Below, one piece after another: positions 9,305-18,641 of a DNA stretch of 64,000 nucleotides. This stretch comes from PNON01 sp963757065 (GTDB lineage: Bacteria; Chloroflexota; Anaerolineae; Anaerolineales; Anaerolineaceae). The position numbers were made by a program, and so were the translations under genes. Below the pieces are notes generated by a model. The model was given only the letters and a program-made list of their open reading frames with translations. It did not search any database and was not told where the DNA came from. The stretch's first letter is position 1, and every line of letters starts with the position of its first letter. The stretch is taken from the NCBI GenBank assembly GCA_963757065.1, contig CAVWQC010000001.1, positions 62,001 to 126,000 of the forward strand, given 5' to 3'.

Positions 9305-10048
9305 TTAGCTCATAAATGCTGCCAAATTATTGCTGATTTCGTCAATGCTAAGTTGGGATGTCACAAGTGCAACTCTGTCCGCAAGAGCTGGACTGTAATG
9401 GAGAACTTTTGGTTTATCTACATTGTGCCAAATGGGTAGAATTATCTTTCTTCCTTCACCCAACTCAAGATTGACTAAACCATTTAATTCGTATTGTGTC
9501 CAGTTTTTAGCAAAAAAAGCTGGAGAAAGTACAACAATTCCATATCTCGATTTAATTAACCCTTTATCGATTGATTGTCGCAAACTATCACCTACCTTTA
9601 AGGAGAATTCATCATACCAAATGTGTAAACCCAAATCTATTAGTGCATTTGCTAATGGTCTAACAAAAGTAGTTTTATCTTCAAATGCATGACTAATGAA
9701 GGCATGATATTTTTTTCCATCTGGAGGAGGCTCAAGATAATTTCTGATTGTATGAGGTGTGCTTTGCACTAATTCGCCAAGATAATTCGTAAAAGCATCA
9801 GATGATCCAGATGTATTTACTTCATATAATTTCAAGGATGAAGTATTTCCGATTGCCCAATAACCTTGATTATCTGAAGGTCCAAAACTCACTTGAGCAA
9901 TAAGTACTTCATTCCCCAAAGCAAAAAACCTTTCAATAATTGTAATGTTTGTTGGTTCTTCTAATTGATTTTCTTGTAATGATTCTATTATCGTAGTTTC
10001 AAAAGCCAGTTCGCTTTTCTTTTGATTTTTTCTTTGGTGAGTTGCCAT
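9305..10048 (-). CDS. TIR-domain protein
   Basis: 247 residues. The first about 110 residues have no recognised domain. Residues 112-245 form a TIR domain: KYHAFISHAFEDK, FVRPLANALIDLGLHIWYDEFSLKVGDS, SRYGIVVLSPAFFAKNWTQYELNGL. The Glu in the WxxYEL helix is the position of the catalytic glutamate in NAD-cleaving TIR proteins. Bacterial TIR proteins often cleave NAD+ in anti-phage systems, though some only signal. It lies on the same strand 44 bases downstream of the large treble-clef/nuclease gene. Both genes are visibly more AT-rich than their flanks, which suggests acquisition. The NADase role is inference. Confidence 0.88.
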   Translation of the reverse strand: MATHQRKNQKKSELAFETTIIESLQENQLEEPTNITIIERFFALGNEVLIAQVSFGPSDNQGYWAIGNTSSLKLYEVNTSGSSDAFTNYLGELVQSTPHTIRNYLEPPPDGKKYHAFISHAFEDKTTFVRPLANALIDLGLHIWYDEFSLKVGDSLRQSIDKGLIKSRYGIVVLSPAFFAKNWTQYELNGLVNLELGEGRKIILPIWHNVDKPKVLHYSPALADRVALVTSQLSIDEISNNLAAFMS

Positions 10049-10092
10049 TATCCCATCCTAATTATTAAACTAGAAACGTAATTGCAGCATAA

Positions 10093-11839
10093 TTAAAACT
10101 TACCTAATCGCTTAACTTTCGAGCAAACTGGACACCAAGAACCTCGTTTTATGCTGTTTGGAATTGCATTCCATTGATGACCTTTATTACATTCCCAGAG
10201 TAAGTGTGTATTTGCATTTATATATTCCTTTGATAAACACCGACCACCACGTTCTTTTGCCATTTGACCCATTTCATTTATAGTCAATCTACGACCTAAT
10301 CCCCTCTTTGAGGAACTACATTTTGGACACCAGTGGCTATTGAAAATTACTGCTGGAATTGTCTCCCATTCATGGTTTTTTTCACACCTAAATCGTAGTT
10401 TTACGCTCTGGCTAACATATGTAGGTGATAAGCATATTCCACCATTGTTAAAAGCAATTTCGTGTATTTGTAGCATTTTTTCCTTGGCATTTGGTGTGTA
10501 AGCATTAAGCAATTTTACTTTTTTTGTTTCTGCACCTTTAGGAAGCTGAATACCATTCTCTCTACAATTTTCAATAATAAACTGTTGTACTTTATAAACA
10601 GGAAGAAAATCGGGTATTTGAGGGATTTCTATCAATGTAATATTGTTTTCCTCGCAGAGTTCCTTTTTCCTCACATCATCAGCCTGTCTCTTAAGAAACT
10701 GATTTTCAGAAGAATAAAAATGGTCAATTTGGCGGTAGTGTTGTTGACCTTGATGCTCAAAAGCTACACCAAGATCTAAACAATAACCGTCTAATTCCAT
10801 CTGAAACCCATCTTGATTAATCAACCAAGAAGGGCGAGATTTTGGAAACTTCTTGTCAAACAGCTGTTCAAAAAATGCCCGACAAATTCGCTCCCCAACT
10901 CCAGTTGAACATTCGGGACACCATCTGCCTATATAAATGTTTGAGTAATTAGCATACCAAGTATGTCCTTCTGCGCATTGCCATTGAAGTTTTTGATGAA
11001 CACCTTTGTATTTAGTCGAAAGGCATTTACCACCTCTCTCGTGTGAAATTTTCAGAGCTTGTTCTATATCAAGCATTTTATTTCCAGCACATTCAGAGCA
11101 CCAATGCCCCTTTTTAATGGAAGATGGAATTGCCATCCAAACATGCCCATTTTTACATATCCATTTCAGTTTTGAATCCGTATTATTATATTGTTCCGAT
11201 AGACACTTCCCTCCAAAGGATGCTGCGATTTCTCGCATTTCCTCAATAGATAGTGGTTTTCGACCACTTTTTTTATGTCCACAAACAGGACACCAACTAC
11301 CTGACTTTACGTTATGAAGATCTGCGTGCCAAATATGTCCTTCTTCACATTGCCATGTGAGGTTTTTTTTTGGATCATATTCTTCAGAAAGGCACTTGCC
11401 ATTATGTATGCTCGCAATTAAATGGATTTCTTGCATTCCGATACGTCTTGCCAACGCTGCTTGCTTTCTACCGCATTCTCTGCGCCATTGCCCTTGTTTT
11501 ATTTTGGATGGGGTTGATTTCAAAAATGTGTTTTTCGCTACATTTCCATCTAAGTTTCGTATGGCAATTTATATAGTTCGGAGATAAACATTCACCACCA
11601 TGACTATGTGCTAATTCTCTCATTTCTTCAATGGTTTTTTTCTGGTTGATATGGACACATATTGGACACCATGATCCGCCGATAATACTATCCTCTCTTG
11701 CCTCCCATGTGTGGCCTTTATCGCAACGCCATAAATATTTCTTGTAATAATGGTCAGGCCTAGACGGTCCAAGACATTCTCCTCCTCGAGAATTAGCAAT
11801 ACTATTAAGGTCTGGTTTCAACGTGACCTCTTCATTCAT
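10093..11839 (-). CDS. Treble-clef (DUF4379-like) repeat protein with internal putative nuclease domain, one frameshift
   Basis: About 581 residues when one extra base near 11517-11528 is removed. Seven repeats of about 65 residues share GGxCLSxxY...LxWxCxxGHxWxA...GxWCPxC, a zinc-binding treble clef. Repeats 1-5 precede and 6-7 follow a domain of about 120 residues. That domain has GERICRAFFEQLF, ELDGYCLDLGVAFEHQGQQHY, then D..RKKELCEENNITLIEI. The E-x-D...FE-x-QG-x-QHY and distal D-x-x-K pattern resembles Vsr/PD-(D/E)xK-like nucleases. DNA cleavage is inference. It heads a likely operon with the TIR gene. Low GC suggests transfer. Confidence 0.75.
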
Positions 11840-11960
11840 ATACCTTCGTCATATCTCATTCTAGGAATATTCGAATTATTTGTGATGTAGGATCTATAAA
11901 TCAAAATGACAATAGGTAATTGAGAAATTTTTCGAATATCCGGTATTCCACATTTGTACT

Positions 11961-12467
11961 TTATTTTCCCAATATTGCCTTTAACTCCACAGCCCATGCC
12001 CGGATGGACTCCCAATCGCGGATGTCACTGGCGGGTTCTTTGCCGGCCATCAAGTTGAGCGGGAAGCGCAGCAGCGCCGGGTCGTACTTTCCGCCAAACA
12101 GCTTGATGGCAGCAGGCTTCAGCCCGGGGAACTTTGCCAGCTCTTTATCGAGCTGCTCCTGCGAATCCTTCCACTCGGCTGCATCGTGCGGTTCGTGCGT
12201 CGGTCCGAGGGCAAAGATCGCCACAGGCCGTTCCATGAGGGCTTTCCGGTGCCGGGATAGAAAGTTGAGCGCGTCCCTGTGCCAGTGGAACATGAGGAGC
12301 GGTGCTCCCAACACGACCGCGCTGTAACTTTCGAGCGTCCGCACTTTGCTCAACGGCTGCAGGTCCACTTCCAGCCCATTTTCGCGCAGCGTCACCGCGA
12401 TCGCTTCAGCGACTTCCTTCGTTGACCCATACTGGGTGGCATATCCCACCAGGACTTTACCTGCCAC
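11961..12467 (-). CDS. Flavodoxin-domain protein
   Basis: 168 residues. The FMN phosphate loop is ATQYGSTKEVAEAIA at about 10-24, and SAVVLGAPL forms the next strand. It resembles the menaquinone-dependent protoporphyrinogen oxidase (HemG-like) branch of flavodoxins, which often stand alone in anaerobes. It is an electron carrier or small flavin oxidoreductase; the partner is unknown. Monocistronic and intact. Confidence 0.85.
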   Translation of the reverse strand: MAGKVLVGYATQYGSTKEVAEAIAVTLRENGLEVDLQPLSKVRTLESYSAVVLGAPLLMFHWHRDALNFLSRHRKALMERPVAIFALGPTHEPHDAAEWKDSQEQLDKELAKFPGLKPAAIKLFGGKYDPALLRFPLNLMAGKEPASDIRDWESIRAWAVELKAILGK

Positions 12468-12529
12468 AACTGTCTCCTTTCCCCACGGCTACCTTGCTAT
12501 CACCTTTAATGTATTGTGCTTTTTTATGG

Positions 12530-13048
12530 TTAATCACCCGCGATGTGATCTTTAAAATAGCTTCTCCACGGACCGCAGCCCTGGATGAACGGCTGCAGCA
12601 TCGCCCGTTCGGCCTGGACGGTATGCATCAGATCATGTCCTGCCCATTGATGCAATAATTCACTCAGGCTGACGATTCCCAGTTCCTGGTGCCTGGCTTC
12701 CAGGGTCAGGTCATCGGGGGTGAGTCGATCGAAAACCCTCAGGCTTTCCCTGCGCAAAGCGGAAAACTGCACCGCTATCTGGACAGGTGATAACTGGCTC
12801 ATGGCCTTTTTCCCCTGGCTGTCAGGGTTGAAGGAAGTAAAATCCTGCCCGGCCAATATATTTTTTACCCGCACCGGCATGACAAATGTCTCCACATCGA
12901 TGAGATGCAGCAGGCAGTCCAGCGCTGACCACTCACCAGGAGCAGGCACCCGCGTCAATAGTTCGACTGAGACGTTTTCGGCGAGGTTCTCCCAGCGCTG
13001 GGGTGTGGTTCGTAGGATCGTTTGAGCTTCCTTTAATATGTCTTCCAT
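12530..13048 (-). CDS. DinB/YfiT-family protein
   Basis: 172 residues forming the DinB four-helix bundle. APGEWSALDCLLHLIDVE carries the first metal His and HQWAGHDLMHTVQAE the later ones. The family includes bacillithiol/mycothiol-dependent transferases and stress proteins of unknown substrate. The start at 13048 is chosen because GAGG lies about 8 bases upstream; an in-frame ATG at 13066 lacks a clear site. Confidence 0.82.
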   Translation of the reverse strand: MEDILKEAQTILRTTPQRWENLAENVSVELLTRVPAPGEWSALDCLLHLIDVETFVMPVRVKNILAGQDFTSFNPDSQGKKAMSQLSPVQIAVQFSALRRESLRVFDRLTPDDLTLEARHQELGIVSLSELLHQWAGHDLMHTVQAERAMLQPFIQGCGPWRSYFKDHIAGD

Positions 13049-13197
13049 GTTGATGCCTCGTTTCATTTATTGATATTGGATCGGTTAAAACAAAACACGG
13101 TTCAGGTTAAATATACAGCAAACCGGATCGAAAATAAAATCGGTTGACCACAAAAATAAGCCACGATCAGATGTAATACGGGGAATATTGATTCAAA

Positions 13198-13848
13198 TCA
13201 ATCGTCATCACAGCAGTCGTCTTCCACATTGGCGGCTTTTTCAAAGGCCTCCCTGCCTTCGCTGATCGAAAAATAGATCAGGCCGAGAGCTCCCAGGCTG
13301 TCAATAAATCCAAACCCGGTGAATTGATAGACGAGGCTGGAGACCAATAACACTACAGACATATATATGCAGACCAGTGAACAGTTGGCATCCGCCAGGA
13401 TAGGCGCAGAGTTGAGCTTGCGTCCCACTTTGCGTTTGCCACTGACCAGTAGCCACATGAACGAGATGGAGATCACCGAAATGATCAAACCCGGTACAGT
13501 CGTCTCCGGTTTATGGGCTGTGAAAAGGTTATAGACAGCGGTGGCTCCCAGCCCTGCAGCCAGGATATAGAAGGAGGTGCCGGTGATGCGCAGGGCGGTC
13601 TGCTCGAATTGGGTCCGCGGCGCTTCCGGATTTCTGCGAATCCGCACCACCATGGCCAGGATGCCCACGCCGGACATCACCTCGATGAACGAGTCGATGC
13701 CGAAACCGAAGAGGGTCAGGGCTTCATCCTGCGCTCCGAAGTAGATCGAGACAAGCCCTTCTGCCAGGTTATAGATGATGGTGAACAGTGCTAAATAGAA
13801 GGCATACAGCCAGTATTTGTTGACATCGATCTGAGTGTCATTCGTCAT
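13198..13848 (-). CDS. Cation-efflux-family-like membrane protein
   Basis: 216 residues with about six transmembrane segments. NLAEGLVSIYFGAQ and FGFGIDSFIEVMSG carry the charged intramembrane residues of the CDF/TMEM163-like group (D-S-F-I-E). The second half repeats the pattern with ADANCSLVCIYMS and GFIDSLGALGLIYFSISEG. The tail is acidic and Cys-rich (DDCCDDD), a possible metal-binding end. It probably moves a divalent metal. The start at 13848 has GGAG five bases upstream. Confidence 0.75.
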   Translation of the reverse strand: MTNDTQIDVNKYWLYAFYLALFTIIYNLAEGLVSIYFGAQDEALTLFGFGIDSFIEVMSGVGILAMVVRIRRNPEAPRTQFEQTALRITGTSFYILAAGLGATAVYNLFTAHKPETTVPGLIISVISISFMWLLVSGKRKVGRKLNSAPILADANCSLVCIYMSVVLLVSSLVYQFTGFGFIDSLGALGLIYFSISEGREAFEKAANVEDDCCDDD

Positions 13849-13961
13849 CGTCGCTCCGATTCCTTCATCTACCAATTATTCTACTGATGAAAGACCGGGC
13901 TGGATACATAAACCATGTGAAAGGTTAGACGGTATTGCGGAATAAGGGTCTATTCCAGGCA

Positions 13962-14318
13962 TCAAAAAGTAAGAACTTTGTCAGCATCCACGGTCCACAA
14001 GGTTAGCTGGCTCATCGTACTGATCTCAACACCTTCAATTAGAGTAAGCCCTTTAATTCCGCGTGCTTCTGAGCAACTGCCGCACGCTTTTACCTGTCCG
14101 CCTTTGTTGATGACAGATTTCAGCATCCGCTCAATATTGTAATAACCCTGTGGAGTCACCTGGTTTGGTAAGGCACATGTGACTGCATCAGCTAATAGAA
14201 AAATGAGTACTTCAACGGTATCTGCATGTTCTTTTTGCTTCATCATTGCCATTCGTAAAGCATTGAAGGCTTTTTCTGTACCGTATGGAGCATCATTGAT
14301 GATAAATAAGATATTCAT
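13962..14318 (-). CDS. DsrE/DsrF-like sulfur-relay family protein
   Basis: 118 residues of the DsrE fold. It opens MNILFIINDAPYGTEKAFNALR and contains VKACGSCSEARGI, where the Cys residues match the sulfur-carrying position of the family, then TMSQLTLWTVDADKVLTF. Such proteins carry persulfide sulfur in anaerobes. The ATG at 14318 is preceded by GGAG. No dsr or tus genes are adjacent. Confidence 0.85.
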   Translation of the reverse strand: MNILFIINDAPYGTEKAFNALRMAMMKQKEHADTVEVLIFLLADAVTCALPNQVTPQGYYNIERMLKSVINKGGQVKACGSCSEARGIKGLTLIEGVEISTMSQLTLWTVDADKVLTF

Positions 14319-14587
14319 TTGTTCTCCTATTCGTATTGTCTTTGCAAACAATTAATGAACTACTTTGTACCACCAACCACTTACCTATAAGAAACTAGTA
14401 CAATCCGTTTATTCGGAAAGATAACCGAATGAGTGCTTACATTAGCATTATCTAAGGGATAAATACATCGTGCACAGTTGAGTTCAAAATATTTGGTAAA
14501 CGGAAATATTTTAGGCTATTTAATTTTTGGGTTTTCACATCGATTATGGATGGATGGTTGAATTCATGGGAATTTCCAAAGAGAAAC

Positions 14588-15506
14588 TCAATAAAAAAAA
14601 TCTCTCCAGGTAGAGGTTTCACGTAAGTGGGGTTGGATGCAGTTTTGGATCAAGAAACGGATTCGGTCAGGTCCTTTGCCATATTCTGGCTGTTTTGTGA
14701 AGACCGGCGCGAACGGATAAACCATCGTTACCAGGCCGATCACAAATGTAAGACTCGCCCAGATCCAATAACGCGGTCTGGTCAGCACCTTTGACCATCA
14801 CTATCGTAGGAAACAGGGGAACAAATGCGTTGGACAAACCGTGGGCAACCAAACCGGCCATGGTCCTTTTTCCGGAAGCCTGCCGAACCCAGGCGAAAAA
14901 CCAGGAATAACCGACCATAAGCAACACAAATCCGGCAAAAGGCATAAAAGTCTGGCTTGCACCCGGAAGAAAAAATAACGGGATATGCCAGCAAGCCCAG
15001 ACCACACCCAGCACCAGATTTCCCAACCACGGACCCAGCCGCTCTTCCATCGGGTCCAGAATATACCCGCGCCAGCCCAGTTCTTCCTGTCCACCGCCCA
15101 ACAGGATCATGATCAAAACATAAGGTGGAAACACCCAAACAGAAGGCAACAGCATTTTCAACCGCGGCTCTCCCCAGAGTTCCGGCAGTATCCAAGCCAG
15201 CCATGTGCTTCCACCCAACACCAGGATGGGAATCAGCCATGCCTGCCAACCGAAACGCAGATCCAACAGACCACGCAGGTAGTCACGAATGGCACCTTTC
15301 CCCTGTATGGTTTTCAGGCAGTAAAAAGCCCCTGCAACCGGGCCAAAGGCACCAAGGCTGATCATTGGTATGTTCAGGATGCTTTGAAGGTCTTTTCCCA
15401 TTGGCAGTATGCCTGCTCCTGCCAGAACCAGCGGCAGCCAGAGCAACCATGACCAGGCGAACGTAACTACAAAAAACTGGTAGGGGAATTTTGTTAGTTT
15501 TTTCAT
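14588..15506 (-). CDS. CPBP-family intramembrane protease-like protein, one frameshift
   Basis: About 305 residues after removing one extra base near 14776-14786. The CPBP (Abi) motifs are GGQEELGWRGYILD (motif 1), VWACWHIPLFF (motif 2) and GLVAHGLSNAF (motif 3), with eight or so hydrophobic segments. The last helix (YWIWASLTFVIGLVTMVYPF) is only in frame after the shift. The family includes Rce1-like proteases and bacteriocin self-immunity proteins. The second of two near ATGs (15506) has GAAGGA at good spacing. Confidence 0.8.
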
Positions 15507-15551
15507 TTTTTCTTCCTTCATATATTTTGTAGTTACGTTTCGATTAATCTA

Positions 15552-15640
15552 TTTTAGCAGATAGAGCTGAAATTCTCGATGGATTGAATCCCTTTATGAT
15601 CAACCATCATGCTAAGACCATTTCCTGATTGGCTGTTGGG
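15552..15640 (-). pseudogene. Remnant of a DUF4386-type gene (C-terminal end)
   Basis: Minus-strand translation gives QEMVLA-stop-WLIIKGFNPSRISALSAK. This matches the C-terminus of the DUF4386 gene at 18642-19378 (QELVMAVWLIVKGFNPSAIA...). The stop replaces a residue and no upstream part remains. It is a decayed gene tail between intact genes. Confidence 0.6.
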
Positions 15641-15757
15641 ATATCAAAAAATCTTCTGCCCGACTGATGGATGTAAGTGAGTGTTTGGCGCTCTTTTTAC
15701 TAAGAGTAAAGACCTCCTCAGCCATGGATCGATAGCAATACATATACACCATATGGA

Positions 15758-16231
15758 TTAAGATCGAAGGATACACATTGCCTGTCGGATTTCACCAAGA
15801 TGATAAGCAGTATGAACAACGACGGCAAGTGCAGTTCCAATTTCGTACTCACTTGACCAGGCAGGAACAGTCTTGAACAATTCTTGAATGCGATCGTAAT
15901 TGGTCCTTAGTTCGTTTTGAATGGATTGCCATTCTTCGGGTGTAACACGATTGACTGTGCGCCAAATTTCGCCCCAGTCTACTTGTGGAGGATTGGGGTC
16001 ACTGAAATATTTCTCTATGTATTCAAGGTGGAAAGCAACATGCTTGACCTGAGCGGCTAATGTTCCACACTTCCCCCCCACTGGAATTGACGCTTCATCT
16101 GCTGTGATATTGGCAAGCGTTTCAAACATGGATGCATTCCTGTCGAGATAATATCCATGAATGTTATCAAAAGTTTCATCAAGTAACGCGAACAGGACTT
16201 TCGTGAAATGTTCAGACTGAATTGTACTCAT
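15758..16231 (-). CDS. DinB-family protein
   Basis: 157 residues with the four-helix DinB pattern: LAAQVKHVAFHLEYIEKYF provides the first His and VVVHTAYHLGEIRQAM the last HxxxH. It is only distantly like the DinB gene at 12530. The substrate and thiol cofactor are unknown. Intact and apparently monocistronic. Confidence 0.8.
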   Translation of the reverse strand: MSTIQSEHFTKVLFALLDETFDNIHGYYLDRNASMFETLANITADEASIPVGGKCGTLAAQVKHVAFHLEYIEKYFSDPNPPQVDWGEIWRTVNRVTPEEWQSIQNELRTNYDRIQELFKTVPAWSSEYEIGTALAVVVHTAYHLGEIRQAMCILRS

Positions 16232-16384
16232 GCATGAATCTCCATTTTAAATAAGGTTTCTTTTACCGACGAATAGGCTACTATAAAGTTCCATGAAATG
16301 CCAGTATCAAATAGCGGTGGGTTAATGCCTACCTCCCGCTTTATATCTCCACATCGGAATCGTATACTTATCATTTTGGAGGTT

Positions 16385-17308
16385 TTATCCCACAGTGATA
16401 ACAACATTTCCCTTTTTGTGTCCCTTTTCGACATACCGGTGCGCTTCGGCCACATCCTCCAATGAATACCGCCTATCGATGACCGCTTTTATCTTTCCCG
16501 CCTCAATCAGTTCTTTGAGGAGGATCAGGTTTTCAACATTATTACCGCCGTCTGAAGCGGTATGAACATTAAGATAGATGCCCGTTTTCTTTAGAGCCAT
16601 TTTACCCTGTGTTGGCGAAAGCTTACCAACCGCGTCAAAAATGACATCGTAGGTTTCGCCATTTTGGGTAAAATCCTCCTGGGTGTAATCAATGACCTGA
16701 TCTGCGCCTAAAGATTTTACCAATTCCATATTTGAGGTACTGCATACTCCGGTCACTTCTGCTCCAAAGTAGTGCCTGGCAAGCTGCACTGCAAAAGTCC
16801 CCACCGCTCCGGAAGCACCATAAATAAGAACTTTTTGCCCGCTCCGGATATTGCCTTTTCTGAGGCAATGCAATGCTGTCATCCCCGAGTTTGGGACAGA
16901 GGCGGCTTCCTCGTAAGAGATGTTGTTCGGTTTGATGGCGATCACCCCGTTTTCGGGCAGGCATTTGTACTCAGCATAGCCGCCAAAATTGACCGCGAAG
17001 GTGGAGGCGAACACTGGATCGCCCGGCTTGAAGCGTGTAACCTTCCTGCCAATGGATTCAACTTCTCCGGCCAGTTCCATACCCAGTATGGTTCTTTTAG
17101 GTTTTCTGATACCCAGGTAGATCCGAGATAAGAGTCTCTGCCAGCGAGGCCCGGGGATTTTCAGGCTCCGCATGATCGTGTCTCCGATGTGGGCGGTGGT
17201 GGCATGAACTTTGACCAGTACCTCATTGTCTTTGGGCGTAGGTTTTTCTATCTCCTTGAGTTGCAGAACCTCCGGCGGTCCATATTTTTCATACACAATC
17301 GCTTTCAT
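16385..17308 (-). CDS. MDR-superfamily NAD(P)H-dependent oxidoreductase (quinone oxidoreductase-like)
   Basis: 307 residues. The GroES-like N-terminal domain starts MKAIVYEKYGPPEVLQLKE and includes GMELAGEVESIGRKV. The Rossmann part has YGASGAVGTFAVQLARHY (the AxGxxG pattern for NADPH) and SLGADQVIDY. The structural-zinc Cys cluster and the catalytic Cys-His pair of zinc alcohol dehydrogenases are absent, which places it with zinc-free quinone/enone reductases. Complete. It precedes the DUF4386 gene pair on the same strand. Confidence 0.87.
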   Translation of the reverse strand: MKAIVYEKYGPPEVLQLKEIEKPTPKDNEVLVKVHATTAHIGDTIMRSLKIPGPRWQRLLSRIYLGIRKPKRTILGMELAGEVESIGRKVTRFKPGDPVFASTFAVNFGGYAEYKCLPENGVIAIKPNNISYEEAASVPNSGMTALHCLRKGNIRSGQKVLIYGASGAVGTFAVQLARHYFGAEVTGVCSTSNMELVKSLGADQVIDYTQEDFTQNGETYDVIFDAVGKLSPTQGKMALKKTGIYLNVHTASDGGNNVENLILLKELIEAGKIKAVIDRRYSLEDVAEAHRYVEKGHKKGNVVITVG

Positions 17309-17344
17309 TTTTCTCTCCTTCTTGGAACGCTTTGGATGAGTTTC

Positions 17345-18043
17345 TCAGCTAATCTCAATTAAGGCTGGCTTTTGGTCCTTTACACCCTTAATCAAGAGCC
17401 ACAAGTAAAATAATGACTCTGCAATAAACGCAAACAGGCCAAATATCGTCGCATCGAAGTTGGGAAAAAGAAAGAATAAAACAGCCAGTACCGTATAACA
17501 TAAACCTCCAAGCATCAACAAGATGCCCAGAATTCTGGGAAGGAAACCCGACTTGAAAACTAAATATCCAAGGAGAAGTACCCAAAAGGAAAAAAACTGG
17601 GTGATAAATGTTCCAGATATGCGCAAATCGAGAAAGAACATCACCAGGGTATTCAATTGATCTGCTTTGAATGCTGTTAAATAACCAGCACCACTCGATA
17701 GCAGCAGGACAGCAAAATGGTTAAGCTCATTGATCATCGAGACAGGGACACAGACCAGAGCGAATATAACCATAAGCGATGCAATGGTTTTGTTAACCGG
17801 TTTGAGTAATTTGTATAAAATCAGCGGCAATAACATCAATAGCGCCTGGCGGATCAGATCGATCACCAGGGAGAGACGGAAGAGCGCTTCAGAAGCCGCA
17901 ATATTCCTGACGGTTGCCGCGGCGTCTCCCGGCACAATCATGCTCGGACGAATAAAAAGTTCAGTGGACATCCCCAGAAAAAATATGATTAGAAACACGA
18001 ACGCTGCAACTCTTGCGGTCTTTTGGGGCGAATTAATTTTCAT
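17345..18043 (-). CDS. DUF4386 family membrane protein
   Basis: 232 residues with six predicted transmembrane segments. DUF4386 hallmarks are KTARVAAFVFLIIFFLG at the start, a central FFLDLRISG segment and GILLMLGGLCYTVLAVLF. The family has no known function and is common in Bacteroidota, Actinobacteria and Chloroflexota. It is the intact member among several copies and fragments in 15.5-19.4 kb. The start at 18043 has GGAGG five bases upstream. Confidence 0.85.
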   Translation of the reverse strand: MKINSPQKTARVAAFVFLIIFFLGMSTELFIRPSMIVPGDAAATVRNIAASEALFRLSLVIDLIRQALLMLLPLILYKLLKPVNKTIASLMVIFALVCVPVSMINELNHFAVLLLSSGAGYLTAFKADQLNTLVMFFLDLRISGTFITQFFSFWVLLLGYLVFKSGFLPRILGILLMLGGLCYTVLAVLFFLFPNFDATIFGLFAFIAESLFYLWLLIKGVKDQKPALIEIS

Positions 18044-18154
18044 ATCTTCCTCCAATACTTCCTTTAAGTCATTGTTTTGTCTTGCAGGACTGGCAATCCA
18101 GCGTCATTTTCAGGACTGCCAGTCCTAAAGTGCGTAAAATCAATCCGTTATTCT

Positions 18155-18245
18155 GTTTTGCAGACAGGGCAGCGATCGCAGATGGATTAATCCCTGGCGA
18201 TCAGCCAGACCGCAAAGACCATTTCTTGAATGCCGGGGAGGTATC
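18155..18245 (-). pseudogene. Remnant of a DUF4386 gene C-terminus
   Basis: The DNA is nearly the same as 18660-18750, the 3' end of the next DUF4386 gene. The run GCAGACAGGGCAGCGATCGC is shared. Translation gives QEMVFAVWLIAR, then a shift, then PSAIAALSAK. No upstream part of the gene is present. Confidence 0.6.
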
Positions 18246-18344
18246 ATCCCCTTGGTGGAGCCGGGGTATCAATAGGTAGAACCATTACGGATTTCGACTT
18301 GACCTTTAGTCTGAGCATTTAGTCGGAAGCCAAACAAGGCTTGC

Positions 18345-18566
18345 TTACTTGTGTATCACCGAAGCCCATCCTAGTTTATGGCATTGCGGACACCTGACGT
18401 ACCTACGAAAAAGGAAGTGGGGTCCTAGGTAGACTAACCAACTCGTTGGCTGGAACTCAGCGTGGCAATGGGGACATTTATAACCGTAGTTTTTCCTTTG
18501 CCAAACGAATAAACGGAAGATTATCCAGGCTATTATGACTAGGAAAATTAAATAGTACTCTTTCAT
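18345..18566 (-). CDS. Small membrane-anchored zinc-ribbon protein
   Basis: 73 residues. One N-terminal transmembrane helix (YYLIFLVIIAWIIFRLFVW) is followed by a cytosolic zinc ribbon with CPHC and CPQC knuckles 32 residues apart. GGAG is well placed before the ATG. It sits between the DUF4386 remnant and the frameshifted DUF4386 gene. No function assigned. Confidence 0.65.
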   Translation of the reverse strand: MKEYYLIFLVIIAWIIFRLFVWQRKNYGYKCPHCHAEFQPTSWLVYLGPHFLFRRYVRCPQCHKLGWASVIHK

Positions 18567-18641
18567 TTGTATTTCTCCTTTATATTTTCAACTACTGTAA
18601 ATTAAAACTAGACTTCCAACAACCTAATTAGGAATGGGCAG

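Noticed and set aside
10093..11839. Regular spacing in the DNA as a CRISPR array
   Set aside because: The periodicity is at the protein level (about 65 residues) and the DNA repeats are divergent. No short identical repeats with spacers occur anywhere in the window.
15552..15640. TGA in the DUF4386 remnant as selenocysteine
   Set aside because: The fragment has no upstream coding sequence or start. The aligned residue is not Cys in its relatives.
16228..16455. A 75-residue minus-strand frame between DinB and the oxidoreductase
   Set aside because: It overlaps the 3' end of the oxidoreductase out of frame and has no domain or good ribosome site.
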